64,000 nt of DNA from Alkalihalobacillus sp. BA299 (GCF_017745675.1 NZ_JAFLJM010000011.1:62001-126000); one strand, 5' to 3'; positions 36,716-46,418 are shown, counted from the stretch's first letter. Numbers and translations are program-made. The notes: generated by a model not told the origin, from the sequence alone.

Positions 36716-38267
36716 TAATCCTACTCATGTCGTAGATGAAATGATCGATGGTTATGTAAAAGCTCATCCTTCTTATATTAAGTTACTCGAAGAAAATAAA
36801 CGTTCTCTAGTCACTGCACAAGAAACGAAAGAAAAAAAAGTCGGTGTGTTAATCGGCGGTGGTTCTGGTCATGAGCCTGCTTTTATGGGATATGTTGGTC
36901 ACGGGATGGCTGACGGGGTAGCCGTTGGTAATATTTTTGCCTCTCCTCCTCCCGATCCAATCTTACAAGTAACGAAAGCGATCGATAAAGGTGCTGGTGT
37001 TCTCTATGTTTACGGGAATTATGCAGGAGATGTGATGAACTTCGGGATGGCAGCTGAACTTGCTGACTTAGAAGAAGGAATTCGTGTCGAAAGTATTGTC
37101 GTCAATGATGATGTCGCTTCTGCTCCAAAAGAAGAAATAGAAAAACGCCGCGGCATTGCGGGCGAGTTCTTCGTAACAAAAGCGGCTGGGGTTGCTGCAG
37201 ATAAAGGATACGATCTAGACGAAGTCGTTCGCATTGCTCAAAAAGCGAATGACAATACTCGTACAATGGGTGTCGGTTTATCCCCGTGCTCTCTGCCTCA
37301 AACTGGTGAACCAAGCTTTCTTCTTGAAGAAAACGAAATGGAAATCGGTCTCGGACATCACGGTGAACCGGGAGTAGAAAAAGGAGAATTGCTACCTGCT
37401 AACGATGTAGCTGACCGCCTTCTCCAAGATATTTTAAACGATATGCCGATTGAAAAGGATGAAAAAGTGGCAGTGCTTGTCAACGGTTTAGGCTCTACAA
37501 CTCGTCTTGAGTTATATATTATGTTTAGAAGAGTCGAAGAAATTCTAAATAAAAAGGGAATTCACATTCATCGCTCGTTTGTTGGAAACTACAGTACATC
37601 TTTAGAGATGGGCGGATGTTCGATTACCCTTATGAAACTAGATGATGAGTTAACAGAAGTCGTCGACTACCCTGCAGATTGCCCAATGTATGTTCAAAAG
37701 TAAGGAGGATGGTGTCATTATGATTAACGCTACGGAATGGAAAGAAATTTTATTAAACATAGCAGAAAAAATTGAAGAAGAAAAAGATTATTTATCGGAG
37801 CTCGACCGAAAAACAGGAGATGGTGACCACGGCGTAACGATGTCAATCGGCTGGCAAGCGATCCGGGAAAAAATTCAATCCGATTTACAAGATGTAAGCG
37901 ATTGCGGATTAATTGCTAAAGAAGTCGGTAAAACGTTTTTAAATGCCGTCGGTTCTTCGGTTGGTCCTCTTTATGCTACAGGTTTCTTACGAGGAAGCAA
38001 AATATTTGAAGGAAAAGAACAGTTAGACGGTTCTGATTTCATTCAATTTTGGATTACCTTCGGTGACGGCATACAGGATCGTGGGAAAGCTGAAGTCGGA
38101 GATAAAACCATGGTGGATACGTTTGCCCCACTAGTGGAAACACTAAAACAACACGAACAAGGAGACTTCTTACAAGTATTCAACAGTGCACTAGAAAAAG
38201 CCAAACAAGGTATGGAATCGACGAAAGATTTAGTTTCCAAAAAAGGTCGTTCGAGTCGGTTAGGTGA
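36686..38267 (+). repeat. 1.58-kb direct repeat, copy 2 (dhaK-dhaL)
   Basis: The partner of 16965-18546. Here the repeat begins inside the 3' end of rpiB, a few bases before the dhaK RBS, and stops in dhaL where the C-termini diverge. Its G+C content is visibly higher than that of rpiB and glpX on either side. Confidence 0.95.
36699..37703 (+). CDS. dhaK: dihydroxyacetone/tetrulose kinase subunit DhaK, copy 2
   Basis: Its 334 residues are identical to copy 1, including His58 and the substrate-binding His221. Being inside the rpiB operon, it most likely phosphorylates the ketose that the isomerase then uses. The start codon lies inside the rpiB reading frame (translational coupling). The DNA differs from copy 1 only at scattered third positions. 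Confidence 0.93.
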   Translation: MKKLINNPTHVVDEMIDGYVKAHPSYIKLLEENKRSLVTAQETKEKKVGVLIGGGSGHEPAFMGYVGHGMADGVAVGNIFASPPPDPILQVTKAIDKGAGVLYVYGNYAGDVMNFGMAAELADLEEGIRVESIVVNDDVASAPKEEIEKRRGIAGEFFVTKAAGVAADKGYDLDEVVRIAQKANDNTRTMGVGLSPCSLPQTGEPSFLLEENEMEIGLGHHGEPGVEKGELLPANDVADRLLQDILNDMPIEKDEKVAVLVNGLGSTTRLELYIMFRRVEEILNKKGIHIHRSFVGNYSTSLEMGGCSITLMKLDDELTEVVDYPADCPMYVQK

Positions 38268-38361
38268 TCGATCTGTTGGTAGTCTAGACCCTGGTGCCAC
38301 TTCTGCTTATTTCATCTTATTTACCTTCTATTATTCTATTAAAAATTTACAAAGTGTTTAA
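37720..38361 (+). CDS. dhaL: dihydroxyacetone/tetrulose kinase subunit DhaL, copy 2
   Basis: A 213-residue nucleotide-binding subunit, identical to copy 1 up to about residue 183 (LGDRS against LGERS), with a different C-terminal helix after that. GDGDHGVTM carries the metal-binding aspartates. The ATG at 37720 has AAGGAGG upstream, overlapping the dhaK stop. glpX starts 60 bp later. Confidence 0.93.
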   Translation: MINATEWKEILLNIAEKIEEEKDYLSELDRKTGDGDHGVTMSIGWQAIREKIQSDLQDVSDCGLIAKEVGKTFLNAVGSSVGPLYATGFLRGSKIFEGKEQLDGSDFIQFWITFGDGIQDRGKAEVGDKTMVDTFAPLVETLKQHEQGDFLQVFNSALEKAKQGMESTKDLVSKKGRSSRLGDRSVGSLDPGATSAYFILFTFYYSIKNLQSV

Positions 38362-38421
38362 TTTTAAATAAGGGGGATGGTTATTCCCCTTTTCTATTTC
38401 AATTATAAAGAGGTGAGATGT

Positions 38422-39375
38422 ATGAACAATCTTCTCTTAGATTTTATACACGTATCAGAATCAGCTGCTTTAGCTGCTTATCCTTGGATTGGCAAGGGGA
38501 ATAAAAATGAAGCAGATGGTGCAAGTACAAAAGCGATGCGAGCAAAGCTTAATCAAATTTCAATGGATGGTCAAATTGTAATTGGAGAAGGAGAACTAGA
38601 TGAAGCCCCAATGCTATATATTGGAGAAAAAGTTGGGACTGGAAAAGGACCTAGCCTTGACCTTGCTGTTGATCCAATTGATGGTACAGAATTAATTGCT
38701 AAAGGCCAAGGAAATTCTATCGTAGTTATTGCTGGATCTATAAAAGGAAGTTTGCTGCATGCCCCAGATATGTATATGGAAAAAATAGCAGTTGGACCTA
38801 AAGGTGCAGGAAAAATAGATTTAGATGCACCACTCTTTGAAAATATGAAAGCAGTAGCACAAGCTAACGGAAAATCTATACAAGAATTAAACATTATCGT
38901 TCAAGACAGAGAACGCCATTTGAATATTATTAACGAAGTTAGACGTCTTGGTGCAAGTGTAACGTTATTTAATGATGTCGATGTTACTGCTGGAATTGCT
39001 ACAGCATTAAATAATTTAGATATTGATTTATTTCTTGGAATTGGTGGGGCACCGGAAGGAGTAGTAACTGCTGTTGCCTTAAAATGTTTAGGCGGAGATT
39101 TTCAAGCTCGCTTATTACCAAACAATGAAGCAGAGTTCCAACGCTGTAAAAGGATGGGAATATCAAATGTAAATAAAAAGCTTAACTTAAAAGAAATTGT
39201 TAAAAGTGAGGATTGCTTTTTTGTCGCAACCGGTATTACAGATGGCTACTTATTAAACGGAGTGTCTACAAACCAACATGGACAATTATCTACACATTCA
39301 TTTACTACTTATGGAAACTCCGGAAGATATCATTTCATCCAATCTACACACGAACTTTTACAAACAATATCTTAA
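38422..39375 (+). CDS. glpX: class II fructose-1,6-/sedoheptulose-1,7-bisphosphatase
   Basis: A 317-residue GlpX-type bisphosphatase. DPIDGTELIAKGQGNSI is the metal and phosphate site, ISMDGQIVIGEGELDEAPM is an earlier acidic metal-binding segment, and GIGGAPEGVVTAVALKCLGG lies near the end. GlpX enzymes hydrolyse fructose- and often sedoheptulose-bisphosphate. The ATG at 38422 has AGAGGTGAG upstream; the longer frame does not. With tkt and fba next to it, a sedoheptulose-bisphosphate shunt from erythrose-4-phosphate is plausible, as in the glpX-fba-tkt set of methylotrophic Bacillus. Confidence 0.9.
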   Translation: MNNLLLDFIHVSESAALAAYPWIGKGNKNEADGASTKAMRAKLNQISMDGQIVIGEGELDEAPMLYIGEKVGTGKGPSLDLAVDPIDGTELIAKGQGNSIVVIAGSIKGSLLHAPDMYMEKIAVGPKGAGKIDLDAPLFENMKAVAQANGKSIQELNIIVQDRERHLNIINEVRRLGASVTLFNDVDVTAGIATALNNLDIDLFLGIGGAPEGVVTAVALKCLGGDFQARLLPNNEAEFQRCKRMGISNVNKKLNLKEIVKSEDCFFVATGITDGYLLNGVSTNQHGQLSTHSFTTYGNSGRYHFIQSTHELLQTIS

Positions 39376-39548
39376 AATACACATTTCATTAGTAATACTC
39401 ACCTCTCCAATAAATGCATTACTTAAGGAAAAAATTCAATTTGTTTATATTATGCTACCACGTAGATTTCTTTATATTACATTAAGGGTGATATTTCACT
39501 GCCCGATTACTTTTAAAAATTTTTTCTCTGAAAGGAGTCAATTAAAAC

Positions 39549-41555
39549 ATGATCGACCATTTAGCCATAAATACTATTCGAACACTTTCCATCGATAGCA
39601 TAGAAAAATCCAATTCGGGTCACCCAGGTTTACCGATGGGTGCTGCTCCAATGGCTTATACGCTTTGGGCAAAATTAATGAACCACAACCCTGAAAATCC
39701 AAATTGGTTTAACCGAGACCGTTTTGTTCTTTCTGCTGGCCACGGATCGATGCTTTTATATAGTTTACTCCACTTATCTGGATATGATTTACCTCTAGAA
39801 GAATTACAAAACTTCCGGCAATGGGGGAGTAAAACACCAGGTCATCCTGAATTTGGACATACTCCTGGAGTTGAAGCAACCACTGGACCACTTGGACAAG
39901 GGATTGCAATGGCTGTCGGAATGGCGATGGCAGAAAGACATCTAGCCACTGTTTACAATCGTGAAAAATATCCTATTGTTGATCATTATACGTATTGTCT
40001 TTGTGGTGATGGTGACCTAATGGAAGGTGTATCTCAAGAAGCGTCGTCACTTGCAGGTCATTTAAAATTAGAACGTTTAATCGTCCTATACGATTCCAAT
40101 GATATTTCACTTGATGGTGATCTAGATTTATCTTTTTCTGAAAGTGTTCAAAAACGTTATGAAGCTTACGGCTGGCAAGTTATTCGGGTCGAAGATGGAA
40201 ATAGCGTTGAAGAAATTGAAGCAGCGATTGCACTAGCCAAAACAGACGCACGACCAACTTTAATTGAAGTGAAAACAACCATTGGCTATGGTTCTCCAAA
40301 TAAAGGTGGAAAATCTGCTTCTCACGGTGCTCCACTTGGTACAGAAGAGACAAAGTTAACAAAAGAAAACTACCAATGGAAATATGAAACTGACTTCTAT
40401 GTTCCTGAAGCAGTGAAAGAACATTTTAATCAGATAAAAGAAACAAATATTAGTAAAGAACAAAAATGGAATGAATTATTCGAAAGTTATGAAAAAAAAT
40501 ACCCAGAGTTAGCAAATCAACTTAAACTATCACTAGATGGAATATTACCTGAAGGATGGTCTAAAAACGCCCCTCTTTATAAAACTGGGACAAAACTCGC
40601 TTCTCGTGCATCTTCTGGTGCCGCTTTAAATACTTTTGCAAATACTATTCCTTACTTAATTGGAGGTTCAGCAGATTTAGCGTCTTCTAATAACACATTG
40701 ATTAAAAACGAAACGAACTTCAGTAAAGATAATTATGGTGGTCGTAACCTATGGTTTGGTGTCCGTGAATTTGCAATGGGTGCAGCAATTAATGGAATGG
40801 CTTTACATGGCGGTCTTCGTGCATATGGTGCTACCTTCCTCGTATTTTCTGATTATTTACGCGGTGCGATTCGATTATCAGCACTTATGAATCTTCCTGT
40901 TACGTATGTATTTACTCATGATAGTATTGCTGTTGGTGAAGACGGCCCTACCCACGAACCAATCGAGCAAGTAGCTTCTTTGCGAGCAATGCCTGGATTA
41001 TCGGTTATTCGGCCAGCTGACGGCAATGAAACCGTTGCAGCTTGGAAGCTAGCATTAGAAAGTCAAGATCAACCGACTTGTCTCATTTTAACACGCCAAG
41101 GTTTACCTACAATCGAAGGCACGACTGAAAGTGCTTATGAAGGTGTCAGCAATGGAGCGTACGTTATTTCAGAAGCGGCCGGTGAAGCTGAAGTTTTACT
41201 TTTAGCTGCAGGCTCAGAAGTTTCTTTAGCAATTGAAGCTCAAAAAGCACTTGAAAAGGAAGGAATTTTTGCTTCTGTTATCAGTATGCCAAGTTGGGAT
41301 CGATTTGATAAACAACCAAAAGTGTACAAAGAAAAAGTATTACCTAAAAAGGTAACAAAACGTTTAGGAATTGAAATGGGATCTTCCATCGGTTGGCATA
41401 AGTATGTCGGCAGTGACGGAGATGTACTCACCATTGATACATTCGGCGCTTCTGCTCCAGGTGAAAAATTAATGCAAGAGTTTGGCTTTACGGTTGAAAA
41501 TGTTATCGGAAAAGTTAAAGCTTTAATCAAGGAGGAAGAATCAGTATGCCTTTAG
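39549..41555 (+). CDS. tkt: transketolase
   Basis: A 668-residue transketolase. It moves two-carbon units between ketose and aldose phosphates using thiamine diphosphate. [14 protein letters not shown] is the N-terminal His motif, [19 protein letters not shown] is the ThDP/metal motif, and [18 protein letters not shown] is the second-domain active site. AAAGGAG is eleven bases upstream. The 173-bp gap after glpX has no clear promoter. It overlaps fba by 10 bp. It is probably an operon-specific second copy, as the cell will also need a housekeeping enzyme. Confidence 0.95.
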   Translation: MIDHLAINTIRTLSIDSIEKSNSGHPGLPMGAAPMAYTLWAKLMNHNPENPNWFNRDRFVLSAGHGSMLLYSLLHLSGYDLPLEELQNFRQWGSKTPGHPEFGHTPGVEATTGPLGQGIAMAVGMAMAERHLATVYNREKYPIVDHYTYCLCGDGDLMEGVSQEASSLAGHLKLERLIVLYDSNDISLDGDLDLSFSESVQKRYEAYGWQVIRVEDGNSVEEIEAAIALAKTDARPTLIEVKTTIGYGSPNKGGKSASHGAPLGTEETKLTKENYQWKYETDFYVPEAVKEHFNQIKETNISKEQKWNELFESYEKKYPELANQLKLSLDGILPEGWSKNAPLYKTGTKLASRASSGAALNTFANTIPYLIGGSADLASSNNTLIKNETNFSKDNYGGRNLWFGVREFAMGAAINGMALHGGLRAYGATFLVFSDYLRGAIRLSALMNLPVTYVFTHDSIAVGEDGPTHEPIEQVASLRAMPGLSVIRPADGNETVAAWKLALESQDQPTCLILTRQGLPTIEGTTESAYEGVSNGAYVISEAAGEAEVLLLAAGSEVSLAIEAQKALEKEGIFASVISMPSWDRFDKQPKVYKEKVLPKKVTKRLGIEMGSSIGWHKYVGSDGDVLTIDTFGASAPGEKLMQEFGFTVENVIGKVKALIKEEESVCL

Positions 41556-42427
41556 TATCGATGAAAGAAATGCTTGAAAAAGCAAAAGCTGAAAAATATG
41601 CAGTCGGGCAGTTCAATATAAATAACTTAGAATTTACCCAAGCAATTTTACTTGCTGCCAAAGAAGAAAATTCGCCGTTAATCTGCGGAGTTTCTGAAGG
41701 CGCTGCTCGTTATATGGGCGGTTTTAAAACAGTCGTTACAATGGTGAGGTCGTTAATGGAGGAATACAAAATGACGGTTCCAGTAGCGATTCATTTAGAC
41801 CATGGTTCAAGTTTTGAAAAATGTGTAGAAGCCATTCATGCCGGCTTTACTTCTGTAATGATTGATGGTTCTCATTACCCGCTTAAGGAAAACATCGCAT
41901 TAACAAAACGTGTTGTTGCAGTTGCACATACATTAGGTGTATCAGTCGAAGCAGAACTTGGCCGGATTGGCGGGCAAGAAGATGATTTAATCGTTGAAGA
42001 TGCTGAGGCAGCCTATGCAATCCCTACTGAGTGTGAAAAGCTTGTCCGTGAAACAGGAGTCGATTGTTTTGCTCCGGCATTAGGATCGGTTCACGGTCCA
42101 TACAAAGGGGAGCCTAACTTAGGTTTTGACCGGATGAAAGAAATCGATGAGCTCGTTGGAATTCCACTCGTTCTTCACGGCGGTACAGGTATACCGACAA
42201 AAGACATTCAAAAAGCAATAGAATTTGGTCATGCGAAAATTAACGTTAATACAGAAAGTCAAATTGCAGCTACAAAAACCGTTAATACAATTTTAGCAGA
42301 TAAGCCTGACCTATATGATCCAAGAAAATACCTTGACCCTGCACGTGATGCTATTAAAGAAACCGTAAAAGGTAAAATGCGTGTATTTGGTTCATCAAAT
42401 AAGGCACGCGTCCTGATAAGAAATTAA
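41546..42427 (+). CDS. fba: class II fructose-bisphosphate aldolase
   Basis: A 293-residue zinc aldolase. [12 protein letters not shown] and MIDGSHYPL carry the first zinc and active-site ligands, GSVHGPYKG and LHGGTGI the others. It joins dihydroxyacetone phosphate to an aldehyde phosphate: glyceraldehyde-3-phosphate gives fructose-bisphosphate, erythrose-4-phosphate gives sedoheptulose-bisphosphate. AAGGAGGA lies upstream, inside the end of tkt. It is the last gene of the rpiB operon, followed by an 11-bp terminator hairpin. Confidence 0.93.
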   Translation: MPLVSMKEMLEKAKAEKYAVGQFNINNLEFTQAILLAAKEENSPLICGVSEGAARYMGGFKTVVTMVRSLMEEYKMTVPVAIHLDHGSSFEKCVEAIHAGFTSVMIDGSHYPLKENIALTKRVVAVAHTLGVSVEAELGRIGGQEDDLIVEDAEAAYAIPTECEKLVRETGVDCFAPALGSVHGPYKGEPNLGFDRMKEIDELVGIPLVLHGGTGIPTKDIQKAIEFGHAKINVNTESQIAATKTVNTILADKPDLYDPRKYLDPARDAIKETVKGKMRVFGSSNKARVLIRN

Positions 42428-42541
42428 TCTCTCTTTAAGGATGTTATGACAGTTTAACATAAGAGGGCGGTTTTTTTCTAACTCAGTTTTAGGTATTAAA
42501 TAGCAATGAGGAGCTTTAATTAGCTACCTTTATTATATAAT

Positions 42542-42586
42542 GAACGAGGGTGCACCAAAAGCTAAACATTTGGGACACCCTCGTTC
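42542..42586. terminator. terminator between convergent fba and the SAF-domain gene
   Basis: An 11-bp perfect stem (GAACGAGGGTG, 42542-42552, with 42576-42586), followed on the plus strand by TCATTTTGTT. Confidence 0.7.
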
Positions 42587-42599
42587 TCATTTTGTTAAA

Positions 42600-43925
42600 T
42601 TATGATTTTACTGGTACTTTAACTGCAGACTTACTAGCAATTGTTTCATCTTGCATGCGACGTAAGCGCCAAATTGTTGAATCCTTGGTTTGTACTACAT
42701 CATCATACGTAATAATTTCACCTTTTTTAATGTCACGCTTTAATTGAACATTTTTATCAACTAATCCTAATGGCAATGCATTTTGTTCTTTGGCATCAGA
42801 AGCAGAAAGGATATGTCCATAGACTGTAAATCCACCAATACTATCTAAAAACTCTCCCGCTGCTAAATCTTTTTTAGCGACTGTAACTGTTTCTGCTTGT
42901 AACCCTTCCCAAGGAGCAATCGTTGCTTCTTTATAAATATGAGCTCTAGCAATTGAAATAGGTGTTTCTAAGCTGCATAAGTGATAAGGACGATATAGAA
43001 CATAATTCGGTCCTTCGCCCATGCTTAAATATTTCATCTCATGGTTCACTTCTTCTTTTTCAGAAGAAATAATCGCAAATACTCCTGGAGCTACACCGTT
43101 AATATATTCAACAATTTTCTTATTTTCAACCTGGCCACCATCTGCTTTTAGTTGGAAAATTTCAGGAAGCTCAGCTACTGTCCCTACAAAGCCGTGCATA
43201 CCAGGTTTGTCTGGAAGGAAGCCAGTCGCGTTAGCAACTGCTGTCATTTCAACCATTGTTTTCGTACCATCTTGGAATGAGGCAAGCATTTTTGGACTAG
43301 CACCTTTTCTTGCAGCTTCTTCTGCAGCAGTATCAGGGTTAGCCTCTAAGTTAAGTGGGTTATTTTTCCCTTTACCTAGAGCGACAACTTCAAATCCTAG
43401 TGCTTCTGCAAAATCATATAGCTCCATTACAGCACCTGGCTCATCACCAGCTGATCCTGTATAAACAACACCACTTGCATCTGCCATTTTCTTTAACAAT
43501 GGTCCAACCGTTACATCGGCTTCAACATTCAACATCACGATATGTTTCTTATTTAAAATTGCATCCCAAGCGATTTTTGCACCAATATCCGGTACACCTG
43601 TTGCATCTACAACTACATCTACTTCAGATAAAGATGTTACTAGTTGAGCATCAGATGTTGCTACAACTTTACCAGCTTTAACGGCGTTAACAGCTTCAGT
43701 TTCATCCGTTGTCTCAACAATATCCGTAGCCACTACTCCAGACTTCAGATATGCGTTAGTCGCATTGTCAACTTGAATGTCAGCTGTAATGACTACTCTC
43801 ATCCCAACCATATTTTCAATCTGAGATACCATCCCTCTTCCCATTTGACCTGCTCCAACAAGACCTACCTTAATAATTTCACCATTTTTTTCTAATTCTT
43901 CTAATTTTCTGTTTATACCTAGCAT
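42600..43925 (-). CDS. NAD(P)-binding oxidoreductase with C-terminal SAF domain
   Basis: A 441-residue protein of the group once called predicted homoserine dehydrogenases with a SAF domain (COG4091). VGLVGAGQMGRGM (about 22-34) is the Rossmann loop, and DVVVDATGVPDIGAK and YTGSAGDEPGAVMEL follow. The last 100 residues (from about VTVAKKDLAAGEFLD) form the SAF domain known from sugar-acid dehydratases and antifreeze proteins. AAGGAGT precedes the ATG. It is the last gene of the gutM-PTS operon, so it probably acts on the phosphorylated polyol brought in by the PTS. The reaction is unknown. Confidence 0.85.
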   Translation of the reverse strand: MLGINRKLEELEKNGEIIKVGLVGAGQMGRGMVSQIENMVGMRVVITADIQVDNATNAYLKSGVVATDIVETTDETEAVNAVKAGKVVATSDAQLVTSLSEVDVVVDATGVPDIGAKIAWDAILNKKHIVMLNVEADVTVGPLLKKMADASGVVYTGSAGDEPGAVMELYDFAEALGFEVVALGKGKNNPLNLEANPDTAAEEAARKGASPKMLASFQDGTKTMVEMTAVANATGFLPDKPGMHGFVGTVAELPEIFQLKADGGQVENKKIVEYINGVAPGVFAIISSEKEEVNHEMKYLSMGEGPNYVLYRPYHLCSLETPISIARAHIYKEATIAPWEGLQAETVTVAKKDLAAGEFLDSIGGFTVYGHILSASDAKEQNALPLGLVDKNVQLKRDIKKGEIITYDDVVQTKDSTIWRLRRMQDETIASKSAVKVPVKS

Positions 43926-43948
43926 TGATCTCCACTCCTTTGGAATTT

Positions 43949-44326
43949 TTATGCTTTTGTAATACGAAGTTCTGAACCTACTTTAATCTCGGGAATTTGC
44001 TTATGTTCTACACACATTGTTCCAGGTAAGTCTGATGACTTCTCACCATTAAATGCAATTGTACAATGGCCCAATTCCTTCAGCGTATCGTTGACTTTGT
44101 TACCAACAAATAAAATTTCGAAACGTTCTCTATCAATTTCTAGAAAATCGCCGGCTTCGACATCATTTAGTAACTCTGCTTCTTTGTGAATAACGCCAAT
44201 TGATCTTAAATCTTCTGGAGCATTTTCATTAAAGATGACTATCATTTTCTCTTCTATAAAAAGCTCTACCTCTGAACCTACTTCCGTTACTAAAGATTGA
44301 TATTTATTAACCTCAACTAACTCCAT
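43949..44326 (-). CDS. srlB: PTS glucitol/sorbitol-type enzyme IIA
   Basis: A 125-residue IIA protein of the Gut family, which passes phosphate from HPr to IIB. It is the usual length; NENAPEDLRSIGVIHKEAEL aligns with the region of the phosphorylated His in the Escherichia coli protein, and KELGHCTIAFNGEKSSDLPGT is the family end motif. AAGGAGG precedes the ATG. It sits between the IIBC gene (21 bp) and the SAF-domain oxidoreductase gene (23 bp). Confidence 0.9.
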   Translation of the reverse strand: MELVEVNKYQSLVTEVGSEVELFIEEKMIVIFNENAPEDLRSIGVIHKEAELLNDVEAGDFLEIDRERFEILFVGNKVNDTLKELGHCTIAFNGEKSSDLPGTMCVEHKQIPEIKVGSELRITKA

Positions 44327-44347
44327 ACTAATACCTCCTTAATGAAA

Positions 44348-45361
44348 TTAACTATATAATCCAATACTAAACAGGTAAGCAATAACAACAGCTAAAGGAC
44401 CTGTTATTAAGCGAGAAACGAGAACTGCCGGTACCCCAACTTCAATTGTTTCAGGTGATGCTTCTCCTAGCGTTAAACCAACTGGTACAAAGTCAGCTCC
44501 AACCTGTGGGTTGATTGCAAATAGTGCTGGTAATGCTAGCTCTGGTGGAATGTTTCCTCTACCGATTTCAACCCCGATTAGTACCCCTACTACTTGGGCA
44601 ATAACAGCACCAGGACCAAGTAGTGGTGATAAGATCGGTATTGCACACACAACTGAAATGATTAATAACCCAACGAAGTTTCCTGCTAACGGAGATACTA
44701 CATTTGCGATTACATCTCCAATACCTGTGTAGAGAATAATCCCGATCAGCGTACTAACAAATGCCATAAATGGAAGAATATTTTTAATTACTTGTTCAAC
44801 TGTTTCACGACCGGCTTGATAAAACACACCAACTACTTTACCAGCCCCACGTCCTACTTTTTCAACAATATTTGTCTTCTTCGGCTGCTGAAATTGAGCT
44901 GCTTTTAGCTTTGCTTCCTCTTTTAATTGTTGAGGAGTCTTCTTATTCAATGCTGAACTATCAACTTTATCAGCCGTAGCAGCAACTTCATCCATAGCAT
45001 GAACATCTGACTCACGAACACCAGATACAAAGTTTTCTTCATTAATAAACTTCATTAAAGGTCCTGATGGTGATGTTGCATTAATATTGATTGTTAAAAT
45101 ACCCATTTTTGGATATACACCGCAGCGAGCTGTTCCACCACAATCAATAACGACACACGCCATGTTTTCTTTTTCATATGAATTTTTAAATCCATCAACA
45201 GCTTCGGCTCCAGTCAGTTCAGCAATCTTCTGTGCGACAGGGTGAATACCACCACCTGTAACAGAGACAATATATTTTTTCTGTTCAGTTGGCTGGATCG
45301 TAAGTGGCCCCCCCCAGCCGCCTGAACCTTTTGTTATATTTACAGTTTGATAATTGCTCAT
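44348..45361 (-). CDS. srlE: PTS glucitol/sorbitol-type enzyme IIB-IIC2
   Basis: A 337-residue SrlE-type protein. Residues 1-150 are the IIB domain, with the phospho-Cys region DCGGTARCGVYPKMG. A charged linker leads to about five membrane segments in residues 175-337, with ILSPLLGPGAVIAQVVGVLIG. With the IIC gene it makes the permease that phosphorylates a polyol during import. AAGGAGGAG precedes the ATG. The family carries glucitol and related pentitols or tetritols, so the substrate is not fixed by homology. Confidence 0.92.
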   Translation of the reverse strand: MSNYQTVNITKGSGGWGGPLTIQPTEQKKYIVSVTGGGIHPVAQKIAELTGAEAVDGFKNSYEKENMACVVIDCGGTARCGVYPKMGILTININATSPSGPLMKFINEENFVSGVRESDVHAMDEVAATADKVDSSALNKKTPQQLKEEAKLKAAQFQQPKKTNIVEKVGRGAGKVVGVFYQAGRETVEQVIKNILPFMAFVSTLIGIILYTGIGDVIANVVSPLAGNFVGLLIISVVCAIPILSPLLGPGAVIAQVVGVLIGVEIGRGNIPPELALPALFAINPQVGADFVPVGLTLGEASPETIEVGVPAVLVSRLITGPLAVVIAYLFSIGLYS

Positions 45362-45379
45362 TATGTTCTCCTCCTTTTC

Positions 45380-45931
45380 TTATGCGCTCATTGATTTATT
45401 TGTCGTAGGATCGATCCCTTTTGCTTTCATCATTCGAACAGTGATTATCTCAGTTACAATACCGCGAATTAGAATTACGATGACACCGACAATAAAGAAG
45501 CGGATCGCTAATGGTCCTAATGATAAACCTAGTTCAGTGATACCTGCTGCAATTCCCATGTAAACAAATAATTCTGCAGGATTCGCGTGTGGAAACAATC
45601 CTGTAATTGGATGAACAAATGAAACGGAAGAATCATAGAATGCTGGTTTCTGTCTTTCTGGTAAAAATTTTCCAAATGTATAAGCCATTGGGTTGGTCAA
45701 GAAGAATACTGCTAAAACCGGCAAAACCGAATAACGTAAAATGATATTCTTTGTACATTTTTGCGCAAATTTATTGATACGTTCCTCCCCAACCATTTTA
45801 ATTAATGCGTTTACTGCTGTGATTAAACAAATAAGTGTAGGAATAATTCCTGTAACAAGTCCCATGAAGGTTTCTCCGCCTTTTTGAAACATTCCGATAA
45901 AACCTTCAGCAATCATTACTAAAATATCCAT
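45380..45931 (-). CDS. srlA: PTS glucitol/sorbitol-type enzyme IIC
   Basis: A 183-residue membrane subunit with four or five spans. GFIGMFQKGGETFMGLVTG at the N-terminus, NPMAYTFGKFLPERQKPAF in the middle loop, and THPITGLFPHANPAE-like sequence (VHPITGLFPHANPAE here) are characteristic of SrlA. AAAAGGAGG precedes the ATG. The gene lies 18 bp upstream of IIBC and 26 bp downstream of gutM. Confidence 0.92.
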   Translation of the reverse strand: MDILVMIAEGFIGMFQKGGETFMGLVTGIIPTLICLITAVNALIKMVGEERINKFAQKCTKNIILRYSVLPVLAVFFLTNPMAYTFGKFLPERQKPAFYDSSVSFVHPITGLFPHANPAELFVYMGIAAGITELGLSLGPLAIRFFIVGVIVILIRGIVTEIITVRMMKAKGIDPTTNKSMSA

Positions 45932-45957
45932 CCCTTTTTCCTCCTTTTATTTCTAAA

Positions 45958-46332
45958 TTATTTTTTCTCTTTCATTTGATGTTCAATCTTATCAATTGCC
46001 ATTTTTAAAGCTAAATCGATAGGTTCCTCATGTAACTCAGCTTTACATTCATCCAATGATAGACCATTGAATTTTGTAAAAGACTTAAATCGACTGAAAA
46101 CTGTTACCCCTTGCATAACTTCACTTTCAACAATCTTGCCTTTTACATCAGTAACGAGAATTGCTATCACTCCAATACCTATCTTTTGTTTCTGAACACC
46201 GACTCCTAAAAAACCAGAAGGGCGATTACTCAATTTTTTAAGTGTGTCTTGATAATTCTTCATCTGTACCTTAGTTAGTAAAAATTGAACTAGCCACATT
46301 CCTATAAAAATGGCTATGAACCACCCCCACAT
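45958..46332 (-). CDS. gutM: GutM (glucitol operon activator protein)
   Basis: A 124-residue protein with one N-terminal membrane span (WGWFIAIFIGMWLVQFLL), then a cytoplasmic domain with LGVGVQKQKIGIGVIAILVTD. This is the GutM/SrlM family, named as activators of glucitol operons. The ATG at 46332 has GGAGGAGG upstream; the frame to 46353 would start inside the leader. It is the first gene after promoter P3. Confidence 0.88.
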   Translation of the reverse strand: MWGWFIAIFIGMWLVQFLLTKVQMKNYQDTLKKLSNRPSGFLGVGVQKQKIGIGVIAILVTDVKGKIVESEVMQGVTVFSRFKSFTKFNGLSLDECKAELHEEPIDLALKMAIDKIEHQMKEKK

Positions 46333-46354
46333 CTCAACCTCCTCCTTAAACACT

Positions 46355-46418
46355 TTACATTTGTTCTCTTGTTTTACTTTTGTAACTATATTATAAAAGC
46401 GCTTTCAGTATAAATCAA
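46355..46418 (-). promoter_or_regulatory. promoter P3 with paired 12-bp operators and cre
   Basis: TTGATT (46413-46418), 17 bp, TATAAT (46390-46395), four bases, TTACAAAAGTAA (46374-46385) and GAACAAATGTAA (46355-46366), centres 19 bp apart. A cre, TGAAAGCGCTTTTA (46394-46407, one mismatch), fills the spacer, so CcpA would block the promoter in glucose. It drives gutM and the PTS operon. Confidence 0.85.

Noticed and set aside
36239..42427. Methylotrophic formaldehyde pathway (rpiB, glpX, fba, tkt resemble the methanol plasmid genes of Bacillus methanolicus)
   Set aside because: No methanol dehydrogenase, hexulose-phosphate synthase or phosphohexulose isomerase is present, and a ketose kinase and DeoR regulator point to sugar or polyol use. 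Kept as the rival reading only.
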